The notes: generated by a model not told the origin, from the sequence alone. Positions 51,768 to 60,968 are shown, counted from the first letter of the stretch. The stretch is DNA of 64,000 bases from JBKEDC01 sp047972995 (GCA_047972995.1 JBKEBD010000002.1:1-64000), one strand, 5' to 3'. Program-made: numbers and translations.

Positions 51768-53087
51768 ATGAAGAAACTTCATCTTCTCGCTGTACTTCTG
51801 CTTTTTTTCAGTTCCGTGCAGTTCAGCCAAGCTCAAAACATCGAGTTTAAAGAATTCGATCTTAACAATGGGCTACACGTAATTTTATACACCGACAATT
51901 CTTCGCCTAACGTTACCGTGGGTGTACATTACAATGTAGGCTCTAAAAACGAAGACCCTCAGCTCACTGGATTTGCTCACTTTTTCGAACATCTCATGTT
52001 TGAAGGTACAGTGAACATTGGTCGTGGAGAATACATGAAAATGATTGAGAATGCCGGAGGAACACTGAACGCCTACACCATGGTTGATAAAACGTATTAC
52101 CACGAAACAGTGCCTTCAAACCAATTGGAATTAGCACTCTGGATGGAAGCCGAACGAATGTTTCATGCCAAAGTTGATTCTACGGGTATTGCTACTCAAA
52201 AGCGAGTGGTAGCAGAAGAAAAAAAGCAACGCTACGACAGTCAGCCTTATGGCGATTGGAATATGCTCATCATGCAACTTGCGTTTAAACAACACCCTTA
52301 CAGCTGGCCTACCATAGGCGATGTAGATAAACTCATGGAAGCTAAAGACTCCGATTTCGTTAACTTCTATGAAACTTACTATGTGCCAAACAATGCTTGC
52401 CTAATCATTGCCGGCGATATTGACGAAGCTCATGCAAAATCGCTCGTTGAGAAATATTTCAACGACATTCCACGAGGCACAAAACATATGCACCGCCCCA
52501 CAGTTATTGAACCTCCTTTAACTCATGAAGTGTGCGACACCGTATATCGCGATGTTCAAATTCCAGCAGTCATTCAAGCCTATCGTGTGCCCGAAGATGC
52601 CAATGCTGACACCCCTGCGCTGAGTATGCTCAACCAATTGCTTTCATCGGGCAATAGTTCGCGCCTATATCGTAAGTTGGTAGATGAAGACCAAGTGGCA
52701 TTGCAAATTTTATCAGGTAACTTTGGTTATCAAGACCCATCAGTGATGGTGGTGCTCGGATTACCCAATGCCAATGTCACTCCAGAAGCTCTAAATGCAG
52801 CTATCGATGCCCAGATTAAAGAGGTGAAAGAAAATCTAATTTCAGAACGCGAGTTTGAAAAACTACGCAACCAAATTGAAAGCAATACCGTAAACGGCTA
52901 TCGCAAAGCTGCAACCATTGCCGACAAGCTAGGCGACTGCTACACCTACTACGGAAACACCAACCGAATTAACGAGGAAGAAAAGATGTTTTTGAGCGTT
53001 ACCCGCGAAGATATTCAACGCGTAGCAAAAAAATATTTGAAAGAAAGCAACCGCGTAGTACTTTATTATTTGCCTAAGAAGAAATAA
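51768..53087 (+). CDS. M16-family zinc peptidase (catalytic subunit)
   Basis: A 439-residue secreted insulinase-like protease with signal peptide ending SVQFSQAQ. The inverted zinc motif is intact: GFAHFFEHLMFEGT with His71, Glu74 and His75, and a distal Glu in the VVAEEKKQRYDSQPYG helix. The second half repeats the fold without the motif. It is followed by a second M16 gene about 100 bp on whose zinc motif is lost, the usual arrangement for a heterodimeric processing-type peptidase. Substrate is unknown; a periplasmic or envelope role is inferred from the signal peptide. Confidence 0.93.
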   Translation: MKKLHLLAVLLLFFSSVQFSQAQNIEFKEFDLNNGLHVILYTDNSSPNVTVGVHYNVGSKNEDPQLTGFAHFFEHLMFEGTVNIGRGEYMKMIENAGGTLNAYTMVDKTYYHETVPSNQLELALWMEAERMFHAKVDSTGIATQKRVVAEEKKQRYDSQPYGDWNMLIMQLAFKQHPYSWPTIGDVDKLMEAKDSDFVNFYETYYVPNNACLIIAGDIDEAHAKSLVEKYFNDIPRGTKHMHRPTVIEPPLTHEVCDTVYRDVQIPAVIQAYRVPEDANADTPALSMLNQLLSSGNSSRLYRKLVDEDQVALQILSGNFGYQDPSVMVVLGLPNANVTPEALNAAIDAQIKEVKENLISEREFEKLRNQIESNTVNGYRKAATIADKLGDCYTYYGNTNRINEEEKMFLSVTREDIQRVAKKYLKESNRVVLYYLPKKK

Positions 53088-53188
53088 AAGTCCCAACAAC
53101 GTTGGTGTCAACAAAACAAACTTATAAACTCGAAGCCTTTTCTACCTTTCCTTTTCGAGGAACTAAATAAGGCTAAATTAGAAAATAC

Positions 53189-55222
53189 ATGAGAAAATTA
53201 GTACATATCATAGCCCTAATGCTACTCGTTAGCTTTAGCGCACAAGCACAAATTGACCGCTCGATTGTGCCAGGTCCCGGTCCTGCCACAAAACTCGATT
53301 TCGGCAAATCAACAAAATTTGAATTAAAGAACGGACTGAAAGTCATTGTGGTAGAAAATCATAAATTCCCCACCGTGTCATACACCCTACTTTTCGATAG
53401 AGACCCTATTTTCGAAGGCGACAAAGCGGGATACACCCAACTAACTGGCGAGCTTATGAAAACAGGCACAACAACTCGAACAAAAGCCCAAATCGACGAT
53501 GAAATTGACTTCATCGCAGGTGGGCTATCCACCGGCGCTTCAAGCATTGGGGGCAACGCACTGAAAAAACACAACGATGAATTGCTCGATTTAATTTGCG
53601 ATGTAACCTTCAACCCCACCTTCCCAGAAGATGAGTTAGAAAAGGCTAGAAAGCAATTATTACAAGGTTTGAAAGCAAGCAAAACCGAAATGACAGCCCT
53701 GCAATCGAACATTTCAAACGCCTTGCTTTATGGCAAAAACACTGCTTGGGGCGAGTTGCTTACCGAAGAAACACTCCACAATATTACACGTGAAGACTTG
53801 GTTGAGTTTCACCACGACTACATTCGTCCGAACGGAACTTACCTTATTATCGTGGGCGATGTAACAGCAAAAGAAGCAAAAAAGCTAGCCAAAAAACGCT
53901 TTGGCAAATGGGAAGCAAAAGCCATCCCTACACACGAAATCCCTACACTCGCCAAAAGAGATGCTCCGGTGTTTGCTTTGGCCAACAAAGATGCTTCTAC
54001 ACAATCGGCAATTAGCGTGTCATACCCCATCAACCTTACCTATGGCGACGATGATGTAATGGCAGTTACCGTAATGAATCAAATATTAGGTGGCGGTTCT
54101 AGCGGTAAGCTTTTCATGAACCTACGTGAAGATAAAGCTTGGACTTACGGTGCTTACTCATCAACCGTCCCCGGCAGATACCACGGTAGCTTCAAAGCCT
54201 CGGCCAATGTACGCGTTACAGCTACCGACAGTGCTTTCGTTGAAATTCAAAAAGAAATGTTGAACATTGCCAATGACGATATTGATGCTACACAATTGCA
54301 ATTGGTTAAAAACAAGTTAGCAGGTTCATTCGGTCGCGGACTAGAAAATTCGTCAACCATTGCCAATTATGCCTACAATATTGACAAATATAACTTGCCA
54401 GCCGACTACTACGAAACCTACATGAATCGTCTAGAGTCTATTACTGCTGAAGATGTGCAACGCGTGGCAAAGAAATATCTCACACCAAACAATGCACTTT
54501 ATTTAGCCGTAGGAGATGTGTCGGTTACTCGTCCGCTCATTGAAAAGATGGCAAAAGGTAGCCCCGTAAATGAATATGATTTCTACGCCAACAAAGTAGA
54601 GCGCACTGCTCTTCCTGCCGATCTCACAGCACAAACCGTAATTAAAAAATACATCGATGCTATTGGTGGTGAAGCAAATTTGAAAGCCGTAAAATCGTTG
54701 GCTTATGTGGCTGAAGGCGAAATACAAGGCATGAACCTTATCATTGAAAATACTCAAACCAATGATAAATTTTGCCTAGATACCAAAGTAAATGGCAATA
54801 GCATGAGTAAGCAAATCTACGATGGCAAAGCAGCTATCATCTATGCTCAAGGTCAACGCCACGAATTGCCAGAGCAGATGGCTAGCGAAGTGAAGAAACA
54901 AACCGTAATCTTCCCCGAGCTTAGCTTGTTAAACAATACCGATGCGGTGCTTTCGGGTGTCGACAAACTTAATGGTGCCGATGTATATGTGGTGAAAGCA
55001 GGTTCAACAATCTACTACTTCGACCAAAAAACAGGCTTGAAACTTCAAACCATTTCATCAATCATGGGACAATCAAGCACCGTTACTTATGGCGATTACA
55101 AAAGCTATAACGGCATACTGATTCCAACAAGCATGGAGCAGAGCGCTGGTGCTCAAAGCATCGAGCTTACGATGAAATCCGTAGAAATCAATGGAACTAT
55201 TGATGCTAGCCTATTCGAATAA
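53189..55222 (+). CDS. M16-family peptidase-like protein, inactive, with C-terminal extension
   Basis: A 677-residue exported protein (signal LLVSFSAQAQ). The M16 fold is recognisable (FELKNGLKVIVVENHKFPTV, then LIIVGDVTAKEAKKLAKKRF, QILGGGSSGKLFMNLREDKA WTYGAYSS across 54084-54150), but the zinc motif position reads YTQLTGELMKTGT without His-x-x-Glu-His, so it should not bind zinc there. A 200-residue C-terminal domain (YVAEGEIQGMNLIIENTQ, YFDQKTGLKLQTIS) adds a beta-rich extension, lipoprotein-sorting-like in appearance. It probably partners the catalytic gene upstream. Confidence 0.9.
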   Translation: MRKLVHIIALMLLVSFSAQAQIDRSIVPGPGPATKLDFGKSTKFELKNGLKVIVVENHKFPTVSYTLLFDRDPIFEGDKAGYTQLTGELMKTGTTTRTKAQIDDEIDFIAGGLSTGASSIGGNALKKHNDELLDLICDVTFNPTFPEDELEKARKQLLQGLKASKTEMTALQSNISNALLYGKNTAWGELLTEETLHNITREDLVEFHHDYIRPNGTYLIIVGDVTAKEAKKLAKKRFGKWEAKAIPTHEIPTLAKRDAPVFALANKDASTQSAISVSYPINLTYGDDDVMAVTVMNQILGGGSSGKLFMNLREDKAWTYGAYSSTVPGRYHGSFKASANVRVTATDSAFVEIQKEMLNIANDDIDATQLQLVKNKLAGSFGRGLENSSTIANYAYNIDKYNLPADYYETYMNRLESITAEDVQRVAKKYLTPNNALYLAVGDVSVTRPLIEKMAKGSPVNEYDFYANKVERTALPADLTAQTVIKKYIDAIGGEANLKAVKSLAYVAEGEIQGMNLIIENTQTNDKFCLDTKVNGNSMSKQIYDGKAAIIYAQGQRHELPEQMASEVKKQTVIFPELSLLNNTDAVLSGVDKLNGADVYVVKAGSTIYYFDQKTGLKLQTISSIMGQSSTVTYGDYKSYNGILIPTSMEQSAGAQSIELTMKSVEINGTIDASLFE

Positions 55223-55258
55223 CTCCCATCCTGCCCTGCAGGACTAAGAATATCAATT

Positions 55259-55295
55259 TAAATCCAGAGGAAACATATCCTCTGGATTTTTTTGT
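55259..55295. terminator. Terminator after the M16 genes
   Basis: AAATCCAGAGG, ATATC-type loop and CCTCTGGATTT form an 11-bp stem followed by seven Ts, convergent to the frameshifted barrel gene. Confidence 0.85.
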
Positions 55296-55313
55296 TTAAT
55301 AACCTGAGTTCCG

Positions 55314-57306
55314 TCAAATCTTCCATTGCAGTTGCATTTTCCAGTCACTTCGGCGGTTGCCTTTAATTTCAGTGGTGCCGCGTCCTATGGTTTCTTGGTT
55401 GAAATAGATCGTTTCGCCATATTTCAACTCGAATTGCCAACGACGCTTAACTCGATAACTCAGCGTGATGTAGCTTCGAATACCTTCGCCATAAAACGAA
55501 GGAATGTAGAACTGATAGCGTAAGTCGTTTTCATAAGCATACACTCGCGAATTGTAGTCGTTGGTGTGGAAATAGGCTAGGCGAAACCAGCTTTTCAGGT
55601 TCTCCGTGGTGGAAACAAAACCCACATCTTGCGCCACAAGATAGCCTAAACTTTTCGCTGTGAGGGTGTAGTCGTTTCGCTCTAATCGGGTGCAAAGCTT
55701 GAGATGTTGCGATAATTCTCCGCTCAATTGCATACGAACCGATTGGCGCGTGCGGTCGGCATTGTAGGCGAGTTTGGCATCGCTCATTTTCTGCGGTTTA
55801 ATAGCGGGCATTAAGTTGCCATCGGTTATTGAGCTGATATTCAGCTTGCACATTAAATTCTCGACCACGGACAGGAGAAATGGTGGTGTATTTTATCCAC
55901 GAGAAGTAGAAGTAATCGGCATAGGCAGCCAAGCTGAGCCGTGCGAGAGGCGAAAACTTCATGCCCACATAAAAACCGCGTTCATCGTTCACCCGACTAC
56001 TTTCGGTTTGTGCCGAAGCATAGAGCGCATTGTAGTTTTTGCTAATGAAACGATGCTGAACCGAAAGACTGAACACACTAGTAGGCTGCATCTGCACGCC
56101 ATGTAGGGTAGCTATGCCTTGCCTGTCGGTGGCAGTTTCGCCGAAAAGAAACAGGCGGTTGAAATTATACTGATAGCTCGCAGAAAGTATTTGCTGTCGG
56201 GTGCCGCTAAACAAGTATTTGTTGTAGAGCTGTTCGGCTGGAATGAGCGGCAGGCTGAGCAAAGTTTGATGAGCAGCGAAACCTACTTTCAGACTTCCAG
56301 CGCGAAAATTAAGCTTAGCACCTGTGCTAATGGTCTGCAAGCTGCGTTTGTCGGCAATTTCGGAAGCGGTGCGGTGCAGCCCCGAACTCTGCAAGGAAGT
56401 TACACGAATGCGCCAATCTACAGTATCGAGATTGGCATCCACCGAGCGATAGGAATAGAACGGCATCAACTCCCAATGCTTGCCGAAACGAAGTTGTGCA
56501 GCTACACCACGCATGAAATTGTTTTCATCGGTAGATGAATAAGGCTTTATGCCCTCGTTAAATCGCACAATTTGCGTGGCATCGCTTGATTTGCCCACCG
56601 AGAAGCCTTGCCACAAACTCAAGCCCTGCCCCCACTGCACAATATAGTCGCCAAGAATGATTCGCGAGTTATCCGATTTCAAGGTGTATTGAGCGAAAGC
56701 ACTATTGTAGTCGAAACCTTTTGCAAACGACTCGCCGGGGTCTTTCTCGCCTGTGAATCCAAATTCCAATCGTTGCACATTCCCCCTATAGCGGAGGTAG
56801 AGCCGATGGGCATCGCCTGCAAATTTATCGCCGGTAAAGCCTGCTTGCTGCTGCACAAGACTCGATGAGCGGGCTAGCAGCTCATGACGATTGTATATTC
56901 GTTTAGACAAACCATTGTTGGGCGAGAAATCAAAAAACAATGCAGCCAACAAGACCGTGTTCATGTCGAAACCCTCAATGAGTGGCAGTTCATACATGGA
57001 GAGGATATCGCCATACTTTTCTCGATATGCTATTAATGCTCGTTGTTGAAGTGGTGAAAGAAAAAAGAGTGGTTCAAGCTCTGCTGCCGATGCAGTATTG
57101 ATCGCAATTTTGCGGTCGAAAAGTGGCATGAGCTCATCGACAACCTGCTGCAAATCTTGATTTTCCTCATCGGAATACATTTCTTCGATGAGGAGTTGCA
57201 GCTGATTGAGCTCGCTTGACATCGATGGTTTTTGCGCAAGAGCTGAAAAACTATTCCCAAACAATAGCAAGGCACAAAGGATTATATGTGATTGAACACT
57301 CCTCAT
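55314..57306 (-). pseudogene. Helix-hairpin-helix / outer-membrane barrel protein with a +1 frameshift
   Basis: The first frame (57306 to a stop at 55798-55800) has signal peptide and an early helix-hairpin-helix-like region (MPLFDRKIAINTASAAELEP, then LALIAYREKYGDILS-like), then a barrel. It ends NNRWQLNARY. In the neighbouring frame barrel sequence continues as KPQKMSDAKLAYNADRTRQS to 55314, ending MQLQWKI. The break is at CGC TAT T AAA CCG, where deleting one T restores a ~663-residue protein. So it is a real frameshift, a sequencing error or (less likely) recoding. It overlaps the preceding PorV-like gene by 4 bp. Confidence 0.8.
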
Positions 57307-58124
57307 TGGCTGCTCGTATAAATGATGGCAAAGGATGGTGAAAAACCCAGATATTGATGTTGAGAGAACGCAAAATCGAACTTGAATTTATGTTTAATGT
57401 ATGACATTCCAAAACTTAAGCTCTCTCCTTCTCCTTGATATCCTGATTGCAGGCTGATTACATTGCGAATGTTATAGCTTAGACCGATTGAAATATAAAT
57501 CGCAGAAAAACTTACGTAATCTATCTGAGAACTAAGCCTGAACTGTTGAAAATTTTGGTGTGCTCCGAGTTTTACGCTCGACCGATAGTCCATGTCAACA
57601 AGTTGCTGATTAACACTTTGTCCGAATAGATTAAGAACAGACGCTCCAACACCCCAATTCGCAGTTTGATATTGTACTCCAAGATTAGGACTGAAAAAGG
57701 CAGGGTTCTCTTCCCATTGGCTTGATGCTAATTGATAGTAGCGAAAGTTCAATCCCATACTAAAGCTAGGACTGAAGCCACGAGCCAAACCAAACTCTGC
57801 TAAAGACTCCTGAAAAACATGGCTTCCAAATTGGCTGATATGCGCTAAAATTCGAGCTTTATGGAGAGGAACAACCGACCAAATGTTAGCTGTAGAAAGT
57901 TCGCCCAAAGAAAAACGATTATTGACACTCACTCCCACACAAAACTCGACATTTGCGCCCGCCGATGGGTTCGCCTGATGAAACTCGGCACCTCCTAAAC
58001 TAACCACTGCACCCCCCATTGCAACCTCTGAAGCAGTTCGTGCATCGACATTTTGCGCTTGTGCTTGTAAAAAAAACGCAATACAGGCATAAAGGAAGAG
58101 AAACCGCCTAGCTAGTTGGTGCAT
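57303..58124 (-). CDS. PorV-like outer-membrane beta-barrel protein
   Basis: A 273-residue barrel protein with signal peptide (FLYACIAFFLQAQAQN) and a start of mature sequence ASEVAMGGAVVSLGGAEFHQ, ANPSAG, like the AMGGA-type opening of PorV/FadL-related proteins. It is followed by aromatic strands ending FAIIYTSSQ. Its stop codon overlaps (4 bp) the ATG of the next gene on the same strand, which is also envelope-located, so the two products are probably made together. Function unknown to me. Confidence 0.75.
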   Translation of the reverse strand: MHQLARRFLFLYACIAFFLQAQAQNVDARTASEVAMGGAVVSLGGAEFHQANPSAGANVEFCVGVSVNNRFSLGELSTANIWSVVPLHKARILAHISQFGSHVFQESLAEFGLARGFSPSFSMGLNFRYYQLASSQWEENPAFFSPNLGVQYQTANWGVGASVLNLFGQSVNQQLVDMDYRSSVKLGAHQNFQQFRLSSQIDYVSFSAIYISIGLSYNIRNVISLQSGYQGEGESLSFGMSYIKHKFKFDFAFSQHQYLGFSPSFAIIYTSSQ

Positions 58125-58243
58125 ATCTCCAGTTTAATGAGTGATTAAAATGGCAATATATAAACTTTACGTTACATTCGAGCTATTGATAAATTCATGG
58201 TAGCACACGCTACCCTCTATAAGCACCAAATCTTTTGCCAAAC

Positions 58244-58280
58244 TAAAAGCGACTACCCTTGAAAGGATAATCGCTTTTTG
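58244..58280 (-). terminator. Terminator after the start-less barrel gene
   Basis: AAAAGCGA and TCGCTTTT form an 8-bp stem around an inner CCTT/AAGG stem, then a T-run on the minus strand, about 65 nt past the stop at 58346. Confidence 0.65.
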
Positions 58281-58345
58281 AAGTTTTTTGTTCTCTTTTT
58301 ATCGGTTAGCAACTGAAGTACCTGTTATTGGCTTTAGTCATTCGT

Positions 58346-58915
58346 TTATTTGCCTATCGGAACAATCACCGATAATTGAAGGGTGTTTATCTTTGGTAGG
58401 CTAATTTCATTATGCTCTCCCGCATAGAGATTGCTATCATATTTCTCTTGGTTTAAACCCAGATTGTATTTCATGACAATGTCAAACACCGGAAGCTTGT
58501 AGCCTAATTGAAAGATTGCCGAGTGGTTATTCTTATTTAGCCAAGCATTTTGACTTATGTTGTAGGCGTATTCATATCCTGTACCTAAATAAAAATTACA
58601 AATATTGTAATTTATAGACACCGGTATAGCCAAATAAGTATCTAATTGTTCTTGCCCAACAATTGTAGTGGCTCCACTTCTACTTCCCACTTGCGAAAAC
58701 ACTCCTGCAAGTCCGAAAGACCATTTGTCGTTTAAAGCCTTACTCCATTGGTAACCTATTTGTAATCCTACAGCTGACGCAAGCGTGGAATTATCCTTTG
58801 CATCATTATAGAAACTGATGTTTCCACCAGCAATTATTCCGCGTGTCATTTGCGCATAGCCAAAGTGAGCAGTGAAGAAAACTGCTAAAAGTAATGTAAG
58901 TTTTCTCCTGTTTTT
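58346..58915 (-). pseudogene. Outer-membrane barrel protein lacking a start codon
   Basis: The frame after 58915 reads KNRRKLTLLLAVFFTAHFGY and AQ, a clear signal peptide, then MTRGIIAGGNISFYNDAK and OmpX/PorT-like strands, ending LQLSVIVPIGK. The only ATG of the frame is at 58849, after the signal peptide cleavage site. Directly upstream is TAA, then seven As; expected would be ATG plus about eight As. An ATG-to-ATA change plus one lost A explains the sequence. Without it the exported protein cannot be made normally. A non-AUG start is a remaining alternative. Confidence 0.6.
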
Positions 58916-59044
58916 TTATCTATTGAAATTTATATTGTTATCTGTATACACATCATCCTCATTACATCCTATAAAACTAATAGTTAAAAGCAATGAGAAT
59001 AGAACCAAACTACGTTTGTTTGTCTTACATTTGTCATAATTCAC
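58916..59044 (-). CDS. Tiny lipoprotein (about 42 residues)
   Basis: Starting at GTG 59042-59044, the frame encodes NKRSLVLFSLLLTISFIGC and then NEDDVYTDNNINFNR, a signal peptide with lipobox ISFIGC and an acidic tail. The stop TAA is in frame with the barrel gene, whose signal peptide begins in the next codon. The usual ATG (ATGACAAA) lies one base out of frame, so either GTG is the start or an A has been lost from a MTK start. Too short to assign function. Confidence 0.5.
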   Translation of the reverse strand: MNYDKCKTNKRSLVLFSLLLTISFIGCNEDDVYTDNNINFNR

Positions 59045-59166
59045 TTTTTTAACAACAAAAAATTATTTTACTTTAAATTAAATACATATAAAAACCCGGC
59101 GTGCACTTTCCGAAATGTTCACACTGTAAATATACATGACCTATTGCTTTCTAAAACTATCTTAAT

Positions 59167-59213
59167 GGGTAGTTTTAGAAAAGTATTTAAAAAACTACCC
59201 CTCGGGGTAGTTT
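59167..59213. repeat. Three-arm dyad GGGTAGTTTT / AAAACTACCC / GGGGTAGTTT
   Basis: GGGTAGTTTT at 59167-59176 is exactly complementary to AAAACTACCC at 59191-59200. AAACTACCCC at 59192-59201 is also exactly complementary to GGGGTAGTTT at 59204-59213. So the middle arm can pair with either neighbour. It lies in the divergent gap between the mini-lipoprotein/barrel genes and the LuxR-type gene: an attenuator-like switch or a double operator are both possible. Confidence 0.7.
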
Positions 59214-59249
59214 GCTTTCAACAAACCAACACTATGAAAAATAAACATA

Positions 59250-59988
59250 ATGGATGACAAAAATGGAAATCAACAATTTAAAACCACAGCCGACAAAAAA
59301 CAGGATTTAGATCTCAATTCTTTTAAAGAAGGGTATTCGGCTGTTCTTTATGCACTCAATTCTCTTCAATTAGAGAGATGATACGTATTTGACCATAGCA
59401 AAAAAGAATTTGAATATATTTCTTTTCACTCCGGCTAAAAACAGTACAACCCACTAAGCTTAGTGCAATATTATCAGTTAGTTCACCCCGAAGATGTGAC
59501 TTTTCTTGACGAAGCTATTCAGGTGGGTATGGCTTTTTTATATGATTTGCCTGTAGAAGAGTGCCAATTCTGTTTGTTTCGATGTCCGTATTAAAACAGG
59601 TATCAAGAAATACATAATGTTAAATCATAAATTTACACCTTTCTTGCTTACAACAAAAGGGGAAATTCTAAAAACGTTATGCGAGGTTTTACATATAGGC
59701 AAGAACAAGCAAAAGAAACTGACTATTTACAAGAAGGAATCAAACCTCTCCTGGAATTATCAGTTTAATCAGAAATCTTGGGAAAAGAAGGAAAAGCCGT
59801 TATTGAGCCAACGAGAACGCGAAATTATACTATTGTACATTCAAGGATTCGACACTGCAGAAGTAGCCGATATTTGCTGTGCATCTACCCATACGATAAA
59901 GTATCACCGAAAAAAAATGTATAACCGCTTTGGGTGTAGTAATCTGGCAAAGCTGATTAATTACGTGGTAAGTCAGCACGTACTTTAA
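59250..59988 (+). pseudogene. PAS/LuxR-type transcription regulator, decayed
   Basis: From ATG 59250 the frame reads MDDKNGNQQFKTTADKK then SFKEGYSAVLYALNSLQLER, stop TGA (59379-59381), FDHSKKEFEYISFHSG, stop TAA (59436-59438), then YYQLVHPEDVTFLDEAIQ. A frameshift near 59577 moves the reading to FDVRIKTGIKKYIMLNHKF, which continues to 59988. The end is a LuxR-type helix-turn-helix (LSQREREIILLYIQGFDTAE, VADICCASTHTIKYHRKKMY, NRFGCSNLAKLINYV). PAS-LuxR regulators of this form are common in Bacteroidota. Two stops and a frameshift make it non-functional. Confidence 0.8.
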
Positions 59989-59997
59989 AAATCGGAG

Positions 59998-60206
59998 TTA
60001 TAAGATATTGCCCAACTTCAACCCGATGTAGAACATACGAGGTGTTAGTGGTCTGAAATGTATCCAGCCCTCACTACTACTTGCTCAAGTCCGATTTGGT
60101 CGACAGTCAGCGTGGCACAAATGGCATTTTGTTCGCCTATCTTGAAGTCTATTTTATATTCTCGGGCGGCATATCCCAAGAAATAGCCATGTAACAACAC
60201 TGCTAC
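59998..60206 (-). pseudogene. Scar of a TonB-dependent receptor: N-terminal and C-terminal ends fused
   Basis: One minus-strand frame reads LLHGYFLGYAAREYKIDFKI, then GEQNAICATLTVDQIGLEQ and VVVRAG, as in a CarboxypepD_reg-like domain and the start of a plug. In another frame it continues directly WIHFRPLTPRMFYIGLKLG, NIL and stop at 59998, which is the typical C-terminal strand of a TonB-dependent receptor. About 700 residues are missing between. A deletion between the ends is inferred. Confidence 0.6.
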
Positions 60207-60554
60207 TCATAAATTATTTTTCATTTTCCTATTTTACTGTTGTATGTCATGCTAAAGAAACACGAGGTTGTGCGCTCCTATGTGTCTTGCAAAGATAAGC
60301 AAGCACAGCAAGGTTAACAATCCCAACGTATGGGGATTTTACAATTACCAAACGATGGTGTGGAGCTTCAGTGGCTCTTGAGGTTAAACTAAAGTATCTT
60401 AATTTCAGAACAATAGCACGCATTGCCATACTGATCGCTGACATTTGTTAGCCTATTTTTCATTTAATTATGCAATCTTTTTCTTCATTTGAACAAACAA
60501 ATTGTTTATTTTGTATGTTAAAATTATTATTAAACATTTTTAATTAAAAGGAAT
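60207..60554. other. Intergenic region without a supported gene
   Basis: The 65-residue minus-strand frame at 60247-60444 has no recognised features. The sequence near 60500-60554 is A/T-rich and carries the leader of the next gene; TATTTTGT near 60511 is a near -7 box. Confidence 0.4.
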
Positions 60555-60944
60555 ATGAGAAAAGTATTGTTAAGCCTAGCCGTTATATTCGGCATCAGCA
60601 TGGCAATTGCGCCAGCAGCAAAAGCCGACAATGATTCAACTGTCAAAAGTGTAATTTCAAGCATCAATGATTTCGATGGTAGTTCATTTGGATTGAACAA
60701 GCAAGAAACAGAAGAAGTGAAAAACATCAACAGCAAATTGGTGGAAAGTGCTTTTGGAATAATTGATAGCGATAAATCGTGGTTTAAAAAGAGAGGTCCA
60801 TTGAAGGAGCTTAAAAAGGATGCTAAAAAGAAGTATAAAAAAATCTTCAAGGGTAAAGGTCCTGTTAAGAAATTCAAGAAAGAAATGAAAAAGAAAATGA
60901 GGCCATTCAACCGTAAAATGAAATTGCTGAAACTCATTTTCTAA
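60555..60944 (+). CDS. Small exported Lys-rich protein, unknown
   Basis: A 129-residue protein with signal peptide VLLSLAVIFGISMAIAPAAKA, an acidic/polar central helix (SVISSINDFDGSSFGLNKQE, then TEEVKNINSKLVESAF) and a very basic tail (KRGPLKELKKDAKKKYKKIF, then KKEMKKKMRPFNRKMKLLKL). The tail could bind nucleic acid, lipid A or a negatively charged envelope polymer, or could itself be membrane-active (inference). I do not recognise the family. It has its own terminator and no close partner gene. Confidence 0.7.
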   Translation: MRKVLLSLAVIFGISMAIAPAAKADNDSTVKSVISSINDFDGSSFGLNKQETEEVKNINSKLVESAFGIIDSDKSWFKKRGPLKELKKDAKKKYKKIFKGKGPVKKFKKEMKKKMRPFNRKMKLLKLIF

Positions 60945-60968
60945 TTTTCCCCTATTTTAGCGGAAACA

